From the NCBI RefSeq assembly GCF_004570325.1, contig NZ_SPQO01000019.1, positions 36,652-100,651 on the forward strand: 64,000 nt of DNA, read 5' to 3'. The stretch comes from Mycobacterium sp. PS03-16. Its GTDB lineage: Bacteria > Actinomycetota > Actinomycetes > Mycobacteriales > Mycobacteriaceae. Under the pieces are notes generated by a model, which was not told where the DNA came from, searched no databases, and worked only from the letters and a program-made list of their open reading frames with translations. Shown piece after piece: positions 19,091 to 28,982 of the stretch (position 1 is the stretch's first letter; every line of letters begins with the position of its first letter). Position numbers and translations under genes: made by a program.

Positions 19091-20281
19091 TCAGCCGCCG
19101 CAGCGCGGGTTGGGCCCCTTCATCGCGGCGATCCGCAGCACCGAATCGTCGACCCGCGCCATCGGCAGATCGCCGCCGGCGACCGCGGCCTCGAGCCGGT
19201 CGAGCACCGCGGGGACCTCGGCCGTCGTCACCCACAGCGCGGTGTCCGCACCCGCCTGCAGGCTGCGCAGCGCGGCCTCGGCCACGCCGTAGCGGTCGGT
19301 GATCGCGCGCATGCTGGAGATGTCGTCGGTGAACACCGGCCCGTTGAAGCCCGGCCCGCCGTAGCCACCCGAGCGCAGCAGCGCGTAGGCCGCCGGGCTC
19401 AGGCTGGCCGGGTCGCTGCCGGTCAGCCCTGGCACCTGCATGTGGCCGACCATCACCCCCACCGGCGCCTGTGTGGTCAGCGTGCGGTACGGCACCAGGT
19501 CGCTGTTCTGCAGATCGGCCAGCGGCGGGGTGACCACACCCTCGGCGTGCGAGTCGCCGGAGGCGTTGCCGTGGCCGGGGAAGTGCTTGAGCACCGGTAG
19601 CACCCCCGCGTCACGCAGGCCGCGCGCGTAGGCGCCGGCGTACTCGGTGACCGTGGCCGGGTCGGCACCGAAGGACCGGTCCCCGATCACGGTGCTGTTC
19701 GGGGCATCGGTGACGTCGACGACCGGCGCGAAGTCGATCGTGATGCCCAGGCCGCGCATCGCCTGCCCGCGCTGGCGCGCGATGCCGTACACCTGCTCGG
19801 GCGTCGAGGTCTGGGCGAGCGTGCGGGGGGCGGGCTGGCTGCCGATCAACCCGGCCAACCGGGACACCCGGCCGCCCTCCTCGTCGACGCTGACCGCCAG
19901 CGGCAGCGGCGCTGCCGATGCGGCGATGTCGGCCAATGGGGCGCCGAGCATCGACAGGTCGGTCCAGCTGCCGATCATGATGCCGCCGACGCGATGGGTG
20001 TCGACGACCGCGCGGGCGTCGGCGGCGTCCGCGACGCCGACCATCACGAGCTGCGCCAATTTGTCGCGGGTCGACAGTTCGGCGAGCAGTTGGGGCCCCT
20101 GTCCGCACGCGGGGACGCCGGGCGCCAGCGGGGCCGGCGGCTGCAGCGGGATGTTGGTGGACGCCGGCTGCACCTGGGCCGGCTGTGGCGGCGCGGCGGC
20201 CGGTTCCTGCGCCTGCGATGAGCAGCCGAGCAGCAGTCCGGACGTCGCCAGCACCGTGAACACTCCGCGGGTCCAAGCCAT
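19091..20281 (-). CDS. lpqI: Lipoprotein beta-N-acetylglucosaminidase LpqI (NagZ family)
   Basis: Glycoside hydrolase family 3 enzyme that removes beta-N-acetylglucosamine from muropeptide fragments. The N-terminal lipoprotein signal has lipobox LLLGC (Cys at residue 20), so it is exported and anchored outside the membrane. Family motifs are VDEEGGRVSRL and the catalytic His/Asp region KHFPGHGNASGDSHAEG. The 396 residues match Rv0237. It is used in peptidoglycan recycling. It is divergent from the universal stress protein gene, with about 115 bases between them. Confidence 0.9.
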   Translation of the reverse strand: MAWTRGVFTVLATSGLLLGCSSQAQEPAAAPPQPAQVQPASTNIPLQPPAPLAPGVPACGQGPQLLAELSTRDKLAQLVMVGVADAADARAVVDTHRVGGIMIGSWTDLSMLGAPLADIAASAAPLPLAVSVDEEGGRVSRLAGLIGSQPAPRTLAQTSTPEQVYGIARQRGQAMRGLGITIDFAPVVDVTDAPNSTVIGDRSFGADPATVTEYAGAYARGLRDAGVLPVLKHFPGHGNASGDSHAEGVVTPPLADLQNSDLVPYRTLTTQAPVGVMVGHMQVPGLTGSDPASLSPAAYALLRSGGYGGPGFNGPVFTDDISSMRAITDRYGVAEAALRSLQAGADTALWVTTAEVPAVLDRLEAAVAGGDLPMARVDDSVLRIAAMKGPNPRCGG

Positions 20282-20397
20282 GGATCCCGACAGTAACGGC
20301 TTTGCCGGCGGTTATCGACCACGCGCACCGCCGGGATGCCGGCGCCACCTGCGGTATCTGGCGTCGCCTAAGCTCGACACCGAGTAAGGGAGGTGCG

Positions 20398-20877
20398 ATG
20401 ACCGGCGATGACGCGGCGCTCGACGTCATGGTCATCGCCTACGACGGCACCGACAACGCGCGCCGGGCCGTGCACTACGCCGGCCGCTTCCTGACCGCCG
20501 CGGCGCGGGCGGTGGTGCTGACGGTGTGGTCGCCGGCGCTGCGCGGACCGCAGCGCCACGAGGTGGACCTCGACGGCCCGCCCGACCCGTCGGACACCGA
20601 CGACGTCGACATGGCCCTCGCCGACGCGCAGCGCACCAACGGGGAGGGTGTGGACCTGGCGCGCGCCGCGGGCCTACCCGCCGAGGCGCTGTGTGTGCCG
20701 ATCACCGGCACGGTCTGGGGCACGATCATCGACGCCGCGGACGCCGTCGCGGCCGATCTCATCGTCACCGGCACCCGCGGCACCACGGGTGTGCGGTCGC
20801 TGCTGCAGTCCAGCGTGGCGGACAACGTACTGCGGCACGGGCGCCGTCCGGTGCTGATCGTGCCGCCGGGGCCGTGA
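20398..20877 (+). CDS. Universal stress protein (single UspA domain)
   Basis: A 159-residue single-domain Usp. It starts with DVMVIAYDGTDNARRAVHYA and ends with the ATP-binding signature GTRGTTGVRSLLQSSVADNV followed by RPVLIV, so it is probably an ATP-binding type. ATG 20398 is chosen because GGGAGG lies just upstream; earlier in-frame starts fall inside the lpqI promoter region. It is on the same strand as the small membrane protein and aftD but with its own upstream region. The stress it responds to cannot be told from the sequence. Confidence 0.85.
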   Translation: MTGDDAALDVMVIAYDGTDNARRAVHYAGRFLTAAARAVVLTVWSPALRGPQRHEVDLDGPPDPSDTDDVDMALADAQRTNGEGVDLARAAGLPAEALCVPITGTVWGTIIDAADAVAADLIVTGTRGTTGVRSLLQSSVADNVLRHGRRPVLIVPPGP

Positions 20878-20902
20878 CGGGCCGCGTGCTAACTTGGGCG
20901 CC

Positions 20903-21076
20903 ATGGAACGGTTCATCGTCCCCTCGGCCGCCAGCATCGTCGTCGGCCTGCTGCTCGGGGCGGCGGCCGTGTTCGGGGTGACGCTGATGGTGCAGCAGGA
21001 CACGAAGCCGCCGCTGCAAGCGGGCGATCCGGCGTCATCGGTGCTCAACAGGGTCGAGTACGGCGACAGAGGTTAG
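20903..21076 (+). CDS. Small single-pass membrane/secreted protein (Rv0236A-like)
   Basis: A 57-residue protein with one hydrophobic helix (ASIVVGLLLGAAAVFGVTLMV, residues about 9-29) and a short polar tail. It is nearly identical in pattern to Rv0236A, which sits in the same place before aftD. The DUF2613 family name is what I recall for this group. It lies 13 bases upstream of the aftD GTG start, so it is probably co-transcribed with aftD and may be a small partner of that arabinosyltransferase (inference). Confidence 0.85.
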   Translation: MERFIVPSAASIVVGLLLGAAAVFGVTLMVQQDTKPPLQAGDPASSVLNRVEYGDRG

Positions 21077-21089
21077 CTCCCCGGCCGCG

Positions 21090-24000
21090 GTGTCCCCGCC
21101 GCGCGCCGACGCACCGCAGCCGCTGTCGCGGCGCTGGTTGTGGGTGGCCGCCGCGGCGGCGCTGGTCCTGACTTTCGCCCAGTCGCCCGGACAGATATCG
21201 CCCGACACCAAACTCGACCTCACCGCCAACCCACTGCGGTTTTTGGCCCGTGCGGCCGACCTGTGGAACAGCGACCTGCCGTTCGGGCAGGCGCAGAACC
21301 AGGCCTACGGCTACCTCTTCCCGCACGGCACGTTCTTCCTCGCCGGTGACGTACTCGGGTTGCCCGGCTGGGTGACCCAGCGGCTGTGGTGGGCGCTGCT
21401 GCTGGTGGCGGGCTTCTGGGGGGTGCTGCGGGTCGCCGAGGCGCTCGGCATCGGCACCACGTCGGCACGGGTGGTCGGCGCGGTCGCGTACACGTTGTCC
21501 CCGCGCGTGCTGACCACGCTGGGTGCGCTGTCGTCGGAGACGCTGCCGATGATGCTGGCGCCATGGGTGCTGCTGCCGGTGATCCTCGCCCTGAGGGGTG
21601 ATCCGCGGATCCGGGTGCTGGCCGCCCGCTCGGCGGTGGCGATCGCGCTGATGGGCGCGGTCAACGCCGTGGCCACGCTGACCGGTTGTCTGGCCGCGGT
21701 GCTGTGGTGGGCGTGTCACCGCCCCAACGGGGTGTGGCTGCGGTTCACCGGCTGGTGGTTGGGGTGCGCCGCGCTGGCGGTGCTGTGGTGGGTGGTGCCG
21801 CTGCTGCTGCTGGGCCGGATCTCCCCACCGTTCCTGGACTACATCGAATCCTCCGGCGTCACCACGCAGTGGATGTCGCTGACCGAGATGCTGCGCGGCA
21901 CCGGCAGTTGGACGCCGTTCGTGGCGCCGACCGCGACCGCGGGTTCACCGCTGGTGACGGGTTCGGTGGCGGTGCTGGCCACCGTCCTGGTCGCGGCGGC
22001 GGGATTGGCCGGGCTGGCGATGCGCTCGATGCCGGCGCGTGGGCGGTTGATCGCGATGCTGCTGGTCGGCGTCGCGCTGCTGGCCGCCGGCTATTCGGGC
22101 GGCCTCGGCTCTCCGATCGCCCATCAGGTGCAGGCATTCCTCGATGCCGACGGCACCCCGCTGCGCAATCTGCAGAAGTTGGACCCGGTGGTGCGGCTGC
22201 CGTTGGCGCTGGGCCTGATCCACCTGCTCGGTCGGGTTCCCCTGCCGGGCAGCGTGCCGCGACCGGCGTGGCTGCACGCGTTCGCCCACCCCGAACGCGA
22301 CCGGCGGGTGGCGGTGGGAATCGTCGTGCTGGCGGCGCTGCTCGCCGGTACCTCGCTGGCCTGGACGGGACGGCTGACCGCGCCGGGCGCGTTCACCGCG
22401 CTCCCGCCGTACTGGCACGAGACCGCACAGTGGCTCGACGCGAACAACACCGGGGATCCCACGGCGGGGCGGGTGCTGGTGGCCCCGGGCGCCCCGTTCG
22501 CCACCCAGGTGTGGGGCACCACCCGCGACGAACCCCTGCAGGTGCTCGGCAACAGTCCCTGGGGGGTGCGCGACTCGATCCCGCTGACCCCGCCGGAGAC
22601 CATCCGCGCCCTGGACTCGGTGCAGCGCCTGTTCGCCGCCGGGCGGCCGTCGGCCGGACTGGCCGACACGCTGGCCCGCCAGGGCATCTCCCATGTGGTG
22701 GTCCGCAACGACCTGGACCCGGAATCGTCGCGGTCGGCGCGGCCGATCCTGGTGCACCGCGCGATCGACGGCTCTCCCGGGCTGACCAAGGTCGCCGAAT
22801 TCGGCGACCCGATCGGCGCGGGGACCCTCGACGGGTTCGTCTCCGACAGCGGGCTGCGGCCCCGCTATCCCGCGGTGGAGATCTACCGCGTCACTTCAGC
22901 CGTGAACCCGTCGGCGCCGTACCTGGTCGATGCCGACGCGATGGCCCGGGTCGACGGGGCACCCGAGGCGCTGTTGCGGCTCGACGAGCGCCGCCGCCTG
23001 CTCGGCCAGCCGCCGCTGGGGCCGATGCTGCTCACCGCCGACGCACAGCGCGCCGGCCTGCCGGTGCCCCTGGTCACCGTCACCGACACCCCGATGGCCC
23101 GCGAGACCGACTACGGCCGCGTCGACGACCACACCTCGGCGGTCCGCGCCCCCGGCGATCCGCGGCACACCTTCAACCGGGTCCCGGACTACCCCTCTCA
23201 GGGCGCCGATCCGGTGTACGGGCGCTGGAGCGGCGGGCGGTTGACGGTGTCCAGTTCGGCGGCCGACTCGACCGCCCTGCCGAACGTCGCCCCGGCCACC
23301 GGCCCCGCCGCGGCCATCGACGCCGACACCTCGACCAGCTGGGTGTCCAACTCGCTGCAGGCCGCGCTCGGCCAGTGGTTACAGGTCGACTTCGACAAGC
23401 CGGTCACCAACGCCACGCTGACCGTCACCCCGAGCGCCACCGCCGTCGGCGCGCAGGTGCGGCGGATCGAGGTGGCCACCGTCAACGGCACCAGCACCCT
23501 GCGCTTCGACGAACCGGGTAAACCGCTGACGGTTCCGCTGCCCTACGGCGAGACACCGTGGGTGCGGATCACCGCGACCGGTACCGATGACGGGTCGGCG
23601 GGTGTGCAGTTCGGGATCACCGACCTGTCGGTCACCCAGTACGACGCGAACGGCTTCGCCACCCCGATCTCGTTGCGCCACACCGTCGCGGTGCCCGGCC
23701 CGCCCGCCGGATCGGCCGTCGCGAAGTGGGATCTGGGCTCGGAGCTGCTGGGCCGGCTTGGCTGCGTGGACAGCCCCGACGGCGTCAAGTGTGCCGCGGC
23801 GATGGCGTTGGCGCCGGAGGAGCCGGTCAACCTGAGCCGGACGCTGACCGTGCCGGAGCCGACGTCGGTGACGCCGACGGTGTGGGTGCGTTCCCGGCAG
23901 GGGCCCGCGCTGGCCGACCTGATCCGCGCGCCCGGCACCACCCGCGTCGCCGGCGACGCCGACATCATCGACGTGCTGGGATCGGCGTATGCGGCCGGTG

Positions 24001-25310
24001 ACGGCGATCCGGACACCGCGTGGACCGCACCGCAGCGCGCGGTGCAGCCCCGGACCTCGCCCACCCTGACCCTGACCCTGCCCGCCGAACGGGAGGTCGC
24101 CGCGGTGCGGGTGACGCCCAGCCGGACCGAACCGCCCGCCCATCCCACGATGGTGGCCGTCGACCTCGGCAACGGTCCGCAGGTGCGCCGGCTGTCCGGC
24201 GGCGGTGCGCAGACCCTGGCGTTGGCGCCGCACCGCACCGATACCGTGCGGATCTCGCTGCTGGACTGGAACGACGTAATCGACCGCACCTCACTGGGAT
24301 TCGATCAGCTCAAACCGCCCGGGGTGGCGGAGGTGACCGCACTCGACGGGCGGGGCGCGCCGATCGGCGCGCCCGACGCCGCCCGCAACCGCGCCCGAAC
24401 GATCGCGCTGCCCTGCGGGCAGGGACCCGTCATCGGGGTGGCGGGGCAGTTCGTGCCCACGTCGGTCACCACCACCGTCGGCGCCCTGCTCGACGGCGAG
24501 CCGGTGCCGGCCCGGCCGTGCCGCAGCGAACCGATCGCGCTGCCCGCCGGGGAGCAGGAGCTGTTGATCAGCCCGGGCAACCGGTTCGTGGTGGACGGCG
24601 TGCAGCTGTCCGGGCCCCTGGCTCGTGACATCCGTTCTGCGGCAATGCAATCCGTGGGAACCGGCGAGTGGGGTGCGGACCGCCGCGAGGTGACGGTCGA
24701 CGCCGCCGCCACCGACCGGGTGCTGGTGGTGCCCGAGAGCGTCAATCCCGGGTGGAGCGCCCACACCGCCTCGGGCGTCACGCTGACCCCGATCGTGGTC
24801 AACGGCTGGCAGCAGGGATGGGTGGTGCCCGCCGGCACCGAGGGCCCCGTGACCCTGGATTTCGGCAGCAACACGCTGTACCGGACGGGCCTGATCGCCG
24901 GGCTGGCGCTGCTGCCGGTCCTGGCGCTGCTGGCGTGGCTGCCCGCGCGGCGGCGGCGCACGGGTGCGGCCGCCCGGCCCTGGCGGCCTCACCCGCTGCT
25001 CGCCGGCGCTGCGGCACTGGCCGTCGGCACGGTGGTCTCGGGCTGGGTGGGTGCGCTGATGGTCGGAGCCGTGCTGGGCGCGCTGTACGCGCTGCGCCAC
25101 CGCGACCGAGTGCGCGACCGGGCCACGGTCGTGGTGGCCGCGAGCGGGTTGATCCTGGCCGGCGCGGTGCTGTCGCAGAATCCGTGGCGTTCGGTCGACG
25201 GATACGTCGGACACTCGGCGGGCGTGCAGTTCCTGGCGCTGTTGTCGGTCGCCGCGGTGGCGGCCTCGGCCGTCCCGCTCAATGCCCGCGGACGCCCTGG
25301 GCTGCGTTAG
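21090..25310 (+). CDS. aftD: Alpha-(1->3/5)-arabinofuranosyltransferase AftD
   Basis: Large GT-C glycosyltransferase that builds the arabinan of arabinogalactan and lipoarabinomannan from decaprenyl-phosphoarabinose. At 1406 residues it is similar to Rv0236c. The N-terminal half has many membrane helices and an early periplasmic loop with SPDTKLDL, typical of GT-C catalytic Asp residues. The soluble half contains two discoidin/CBM-like segments (AIDADTSTSWVSNS near 743 and DGDPDTAWTAP near 970), and several membrane helices end the protein. The start is GTG 21090. It marks the last conserved gene before the catabolic island. Confidence 0.92.
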   Translation: MSPPRADAPQPLSRRWLWVAAAAALVLTFAQSPGQISPDTKLDLTANPLRFLARAADLWNSDLPFGQAQNQAYGYLFPHGTFFLAGDVLGLPGWVTQRLWWALLLVAGFWGVLRVAEALGIGTTSARVVGAVAYTLSPRVLTTLGALSSETLPMMLAPWVLLPVILALRGDPRIRVLAARSAVAIALMGAVNAVATLTGCLAAVLWWACHRPNGVWLRFTGWWLGCAALAVLWWVVPLLLLGRISPPFLDYIESSGVTTQWMSLTEMLRGTGSWTPFVAPTATAGSPLVTGSVAVLATVLVAAAGLAGLAMRSMPARGRLIAMLLVGVALLAAGYSGGLGSPIAHQVQAFLDADGTPLRNLQKLDPVVRLPLALGLIHLLGRVPLPGSVPRPAWLHAFAHPERDRRVAVGIVVLAALLAGTSLAWTGRLTAPGAFTALPPYWHETAQWLDANNTGDPTAGRVLVAPGAPFATQVWGTTRDEPLQVLGNSPWGVRDSIPLTPPETIRALDSVQRLFAAGRPSAGLADTLARQGISHVVVRNDLDPESSRSARPILVHRAIDGSPGLTKVAEFGDPIGAGTLDGFVSDSGLRPRYPAVEIYRVTSAVNPSAPYLVDADAMARVDGAPEALLRLDERRRLLGQPPLGPMLLTADAQRAGLPVPLVTVTDTPMARETDYGRVDDHTSAVRAPGDPRHTFNRVPDYPSQGADPVYGRWSGGRLTVSSSAADSTALPNVAPATGPAAAIDADTSTSWVSNSLQAALGQWLQVDFDKPVTNATLTVTPSATAVGAQVRRIEVATVNGTSTLRFDEPGKPLTVPLPYGETPWVRITATGTDDGSAGVQFGITDLSVTQYDANGFATPISLRHTVAVPGPPAGSAVAKWDLGSELLGRLGCVDSPDGVKCAAAMALAPEEPVNLSRTLTVPEPTSVTPTVWVRSRQGPALADLIRAPGTTRVAGDADIIDVLGSAYAAGDGDPDTAWTAPQRAVQPRTSPTLTLTLPAEREVAAVRVTPSRTEPPAHPTMVAVDLGNGPQVRRLSGGGAQTLALAPHRTDTVRISLLDWNDVIDRTSLGFDQLKPPGVAEVTALDGRGAPIGAPDAARNRARTIALPCGQGPVIGVAGQFVPTSVTTTVGALLDGEPVPARPCRSEPIALPAGEQELLISPGNRFVVDGVQLSGPLARDIRSAAMQSVGTGEWGADRREVTVDAAATDRVLVVPESVNPGWSAHTASGVTLTPIVVNGWQQGWVVPAGTEGPVTLDFGSNTLYRTGLIAGLALLPVLALLAWLPARRRRTGAAARPWRPHPLLAGAAALAVGTVVSGWVGALMVGAVLGALYALRHRDRVRDRATVVVAASGLILAGAVLSQNPWRSVDGYVGHSAGVQFLALLSVAAVAASAVPLNARGRPGLR

Positions 25311-25345
25311 GCGTCTGTGGTTGCGCTGTGCCCACGTACGCGTGT

Positions 25346-25380
25346 GCCCGCCTTCGCCTATTCCAGTGGCGAAGACGGGC
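25346..25380. terminator. Hairpin between aftD and the island
   Basis: GCCCGCCTTCGCC (25346-25358) pairs with GGCGAAGACGGGC (25368-25380) with one mismatch and a 9-base loop. It lies 36 bases after the aftD stop and 18 bases after the end of the convergent mmgE/prpD gene. There is no T-run. It is probably a bidirectional terminator. Confidence 0.6.
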
Positions 25381-25397
25381 AACAACCGGCCGGGCGG

Positions 25398-26789
25398 TTA
25401 CTTGTGCAGCAGCGCGGCGATGTCGGCCACGTTGTCCACGGACTCCAGGTTGTCGACCATGGTCACCAGGCGGTCGATCTGAGCGTCGTCGATGGCGGCG
25501 GACGCCAGGCTGCGGAATTTGGCCACCAGCTCGTCGTGAGTCATCGGGTTCTGCGGTGCACCCTTGCGGTACATCTCCTCACGAAGGAAGGTCCGACCGT
25601 CCTTGAGGGTGATCTGCGTACGCGAACCCCAGTAGAGATCCCAGTCGACGATTTCTGTGGCACGGCCGTACTTCAGGTCGCCGTGCACGTGGAGTTTGTC
25701 CCCCACGGCCAGCACTTCCGGATCCTTGAGAACCTCGGGATCGACGTAGTACTTCAGCTCGTTGCCACCCTTGACCATCGCCAATCCGAGGCTGTAGGCC
25801 AAGCTGAACTGCGCGCCGATGGTGTCCTGCGGCTTGGTGATCGCCGCGCCGTGGTTGAGCGCGTGCGGGTTGATCCAGACGTCGATGCGCTCGAGGTCGT
25901 CGAAGGTGACGTCGTTCTCGCGGATCAGGTGGGTGAACGCTTGGATCGCGGTGGGAATGGTGCCGACGGTCGGGTAGGCCTTGACGATGCGCTTCTCGAG
26001 GACGAACCAGTCCGGGGAGTCCTCCTCGAGAATGCCGGACACATCGTCGAGGCGGGCGTGCAGCCGGCCGAGTCCACGCTTGCCCTCGAAGATCTCAGGT
26101 GGGCCGGTCAATCCGTTCTGTGCCAGCAACGTCGCGACCATGCCCGCGCGGGCGGCCATTCCTGAGTGGTAGCGCTTGACCTCGCCGCCACCCTGGTCGT
26201 ACTCCATCGTGCCCGACGAGTGGCTGCCCGTGATCGACAGCGCGTTGACGATGGTGTCCACATCGAGATCGAGCAGCTTCGCCGTGACCGTGGCGGAGCC
26301 GAACGGCCCCACCAGCGCCTGCGCGTGAAAACCCAGTTCGGAGATGGGGCGCGTCAACACCCGGCCGATCTTGTAGAGCACCTGGCAGCCGAGCACGACC
26401 GCCAGCAGGAAATCGCGACCCGACAGTTGGCGAGCCTCGGCGAGCGCGAGAGCCGAGGCGACGGTGATGCTGCTGGCATGGGTGCCGCCTGAGTACCCGG
26501 TGTCATCGAACTCGCAGGAATGCGCGAAGTTCGAATTGACCATCGCGGCATCGGGCGAGCAGACCTTGTCACCGTGGCCGGCGATGGTGCTCTGCGGCTT
26601 GCTCCCCAACTCCAGTGCCAACTCATAGCTCGGCCGGGTCCAGGGCAGCGTCGAACCCATCAGGATGATGCCGAACTGATCGAGGATGGCTTCCTTGGCG
26701 GCAGTGATCGTATTGGGCGGGAGGTCTTCGTACTTCAGTGAGGCGATGTATTCGGCGAGCCCCCGCGCAATCGGGTCGGCTGTCGTCAT
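25398..26789 (-). CDS. MmgE/PrpD family protein 1 (dehydratase, decarboxylase or epimerase)
   Basis: A 463-residue MmgE/PrpD protein, the fold of 2-methylcitrate dehydratase, cis-aconitate decarboxylase and iminodisuccinate epimerase. Family active-site positions seen are Asp pair 95-96 (EFDDT), H104, H155 (GFHAQ) and K205 (EVKRYHSG). The C-terminal motif that normally carries a catalytic His reads AYPTVGTIPTAIQ (271-283), so that His is missing. It is the third gene of a tctC-tctAB-prpD cassette on the minus strand, 92 bases after tctAB. The substrate is presumably the acid imported by the cassette. The paralogue at 53847-55232 has the opposite set of missing residues. Confidence 0.85.
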   Translation of the reverse strand: MTTADPIARGLAEYIASLKYEDLPPNTITAAKEAILDQFGIILMGSTLPWTRPSYELALELGSKPQSTIAGHGDKVCSPDAAMVNSNFAHSCEFDDTGYSGGTHASSITVASALALAEARQLSGRDFLLAVVLGCQVLYKIGRVLTRPISELGFHAQALVGPFGSATVTAKLLDLDVDTIVNALSITGSHSSGTMEYDQGGGEVKRYHSGMAARAGMVATLLAQNGLTGPPEIFEGKRGLGRLHARLDDVSGILEEDSPDWFVLEKRIVKAYPTVGTIPTAIQAFTHLIRENDVTFDDLERIDVWINPHALNHGAAITKPQDTIGAQFSLAYSLGLAMVKGGNELKYYVDPEVLKDPEVLAVGDKLHVHGDLKYGRATEIVDWDLYWGSRTQITLKDGRTFLREEMYRKGAPQNPMTHDELVAKFRSLASAAIDDAQIDRLVTMVDNLESVDNVADIAALLHK

Positions 26790-26881
26790 TTGGGGGTCCT
26801 TCGGGGTCGGGAGAGATCAGGCGAGCAGGATCGACGTTCGAGTACCGTGCGGCGGCGCCCGGCCCAGGCCACCGTCCGCCA

Positions 26882-28966
26882 TCAGAAGATCGCTCCGTCC
26901 CACAGTCGTAGGCTCAGCAAGCCCCACAGGATGTAGTAGAGGAACGCCCATACCAGCAGTCCCCAGATCGCTGCCGTCCACCACTTGGTCTTGGCGACCA
27001 TGAACAGGTACGTCGCGGCGAAGATCGGCGCGAAGATGAGGAAGCCGAAGGCCCAGAGCCCGAGTATGAAAGCCAGGAACTGCGCCACCACGATCGCCAA
27101 CTGACGTGGACCGGCTTCGACGATCTCCGCCTCCTCGGCTTCGGCCGTCTTCTCGCGAAGCGCCACGATCGTGGAACCGCTGCCGCCGATATCGTCGCCC
27201 GCCATGGCGGAGGTGCTCGCGCCCGCCGGGTCCGGCACATCCGTCGACCTCCGTTTACGCACGAGGACGGCCACACCGCTGACCGCGATACCCACCGAGA
27301 GCGCCGCGAGGATGAACGAGATGGATTGCGGCACCGTCGCCGCGCTGGTGGGTAGATCCGCCGTGCGCACATCCCAGAACGCGACTGCGCCGAGCACCGC
27401 GAAGAACCCGGCGAGGAAGATGTCACCGCGAGAGAACGGCCGTGCCTTCGCCGTCGCATCCACCCGGGCTCGACGCCGATTCCGGTAGTAACGGATCAGC
27501 GGGGATGCCAGGCTGATCGCCGCGATGACCGCCAGTATGACCACAATCGGCCGGGTCAGCCACGCCGACGGTTCACCGTAGATGTTGTTGGCCAGGAAGA
27601 AGTTCGCCTCGGCCAACTTGCCGAGCACCAGTCCGATCAGCATGGGCGCGACCGGCCAGCCCAGCCGCTCCGCCCAGAACGCCAGTAGCCCGACGAGGAC
27701 CATCAGCAGAATGTCTTCGAAGCGGAACGATTCGGTGAAGCTGCCCACGGTGATGAAGACCAGCAACAGCGGCACCAGCAGCGTCTGGCGCATGTCGGCG
27801 AGACCCGCGATGCGCTTGGCCAGGAGCAGGCACAGTCCGACACAGAGCAGGTTGGCGATCACGATCGTCCAGACCATGCCGAAGGTGACGTCGACATTGG
27901 TGGTCAGCAGGTCGGGACCGGGTTGCACGCCGGTGATGATCAGTGCGCTGACCAGGATGGCCATGGCGCCGCTGCCTGGTATGCCGAACGCCACGGTGGG
28001 GAGCAGGCTGCCACCCTCCTTGGAGTTGTTGACCGAACCGGCGGCAAGCAGACCCTCGATCGACCCCTTACCGAACTTCTCCGGCGTCTTGGACGATTGC
28101 AGCGCGTGCCCGTAGGCGATGAACTGTGCCGAAGTGCCCCCCACGCCGGGGATCAGCCCCACATACGCGCCGATGAGACTGGTGCGCAATACCAGCCACT
28201 TGTGCCGCCAGGTGTCCTTGGCGCCCTCGAGCCACGAGTTGATCCGTACCGGCTGATCGCCGATCTCCGATCGTGCCGGCAGCATCGACGCCAGAATGGC
28301 CGGGACGGCGAACATCCCGACGACGACGGGAACCACCGGGATTCCGTCGAGCAGGTAGAGCGAGTCGAAGGTGAGTCTGGTCTGCGCGGTGGCGATGTCC
28401 TCGCCGACCGTGGCGAGCAGGACCCCGAGCGAAGCCATCGCCAGACCCTTGGCCATGTTCTTGCCGGACAGTGCCGCCACCGTCGTCAACGCCACCACCG
28501 CGAGCATGAACACCTCGGGCGGTCCGAAACTGAGGACGAGCGGGCGGACCAGGGGTACCGCCAGGGCCAGGCAGAAGGCCCCGAACCACGCACCGACCAA
28601 CGAGCTCGTCAGCACGGCACCGATGGCGCGTCCCGCCTGGCCCATCCGGGTCATCGGATAGCCGTCGAACACCGTCGCCGCCGACGACGCCTCTCCCGGT
28701 ATCCCGAACAGAACCGAGGTGACGTCGCCGGCGGTGGCGCAGGTGGCGTGCATCGCTAACAGGAAAGCAACGGCCGCAAGAGGTTCCATCGAGAACGTCA
28801 GCGGCAGCATAAGTGCCATGGTGGCCGCACCGCCCAGGCCGGGCAGCATGCCCACCGCGAACCCGAGCAACGTGCCGATCAACATGTAACCCACGGTGGG
28901 CCACACGAACAGCGCACCCGCGCTGCCCAGGAACGAGCCCAGGCCGTGCAAACCGTCAGCGATCAT
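26882..28966 (-). CDS. TTT transporter, fused TctA-TctB membrane protein (system 1)
   Basis: A 694-residue integral membrane protein. Residues 1 to about 500 are the TctA large permease, with the family signatures GMLPGLGGAATMALMLPLTF and LFGIPGEASSAATVFDGYPM and a repeat of the G-rich loop at GLIPGVGGTSAQFIAYGHA. Residues about 520-694 are a TctB-like small permease with four hydrophobic helices and a polar linker of about 50 residues between pairs. The two subunits are usually separate genes, so this is a fusion. It works with the lipoprotein TctC encoded just upstream (16-base gap). Transport is ion-gradient driven in the family. Confidence 0.88.
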   Translation of the reverse strand: MIADGLHGLGSFLGSAGALFVWPTVGYMLIGTLLGFAVGMLPGLGGAATMALMLPLTFSMEPLAAVAFLLAMHATCATAGDVTSVLFGIPGEASSAATVFDGYPMTRMGQAGRAIGAVLTSSLVGAWFGAFCLALAVPLVRPLVLSFGPPEVFMLAVVALTTVAALSGKNMAKGLAMASLGVLLATVGEDIATAQTRLTFDSLYLLDGIPVVPVVVGMFAVPAILASMLPARSEIGDQPVRINSWLEGAKDTWRHKWLVLRTSLIGAYVGLIPGVGGTSAQFIAYGHALQSSKTPEKFGKGSIEGLLAAGSVNNSKEGGSLLPTVAFGIPGSGAMAILVSALIITGVQPGPDLLTTNVDVTFGMVWTIVIANLLCVGLCLLLAKRIAGLADMRQTLLVPLLLVFITVGSFTESFRFEDILLMVLVGLLAFWAERLGWPVAPMLIGLVLGKLAEANFFLANNIYGEPSAWLTRPIVVILAVIAAISLASPLIRYYRNRRRARVDATAKARPFSRGDIFLAGFFAVLGAVAFWDVRTADLPTSAATVPQSISFILAALSVGIAVSGVAVLVRKRRSTDVPDPAGASTSAMAGDDIGGSGSTIVALREKTAEAEEAEIVEAGPRQLAIVVAQFLAFILGLWAFGFLIFAPIFAATYLFMVAKTKWWTAAIWGLLVWAFLYYILWGLLSLRLWDGAIF

Positions 28967-28982
28967 GAACGATCAACGCTTC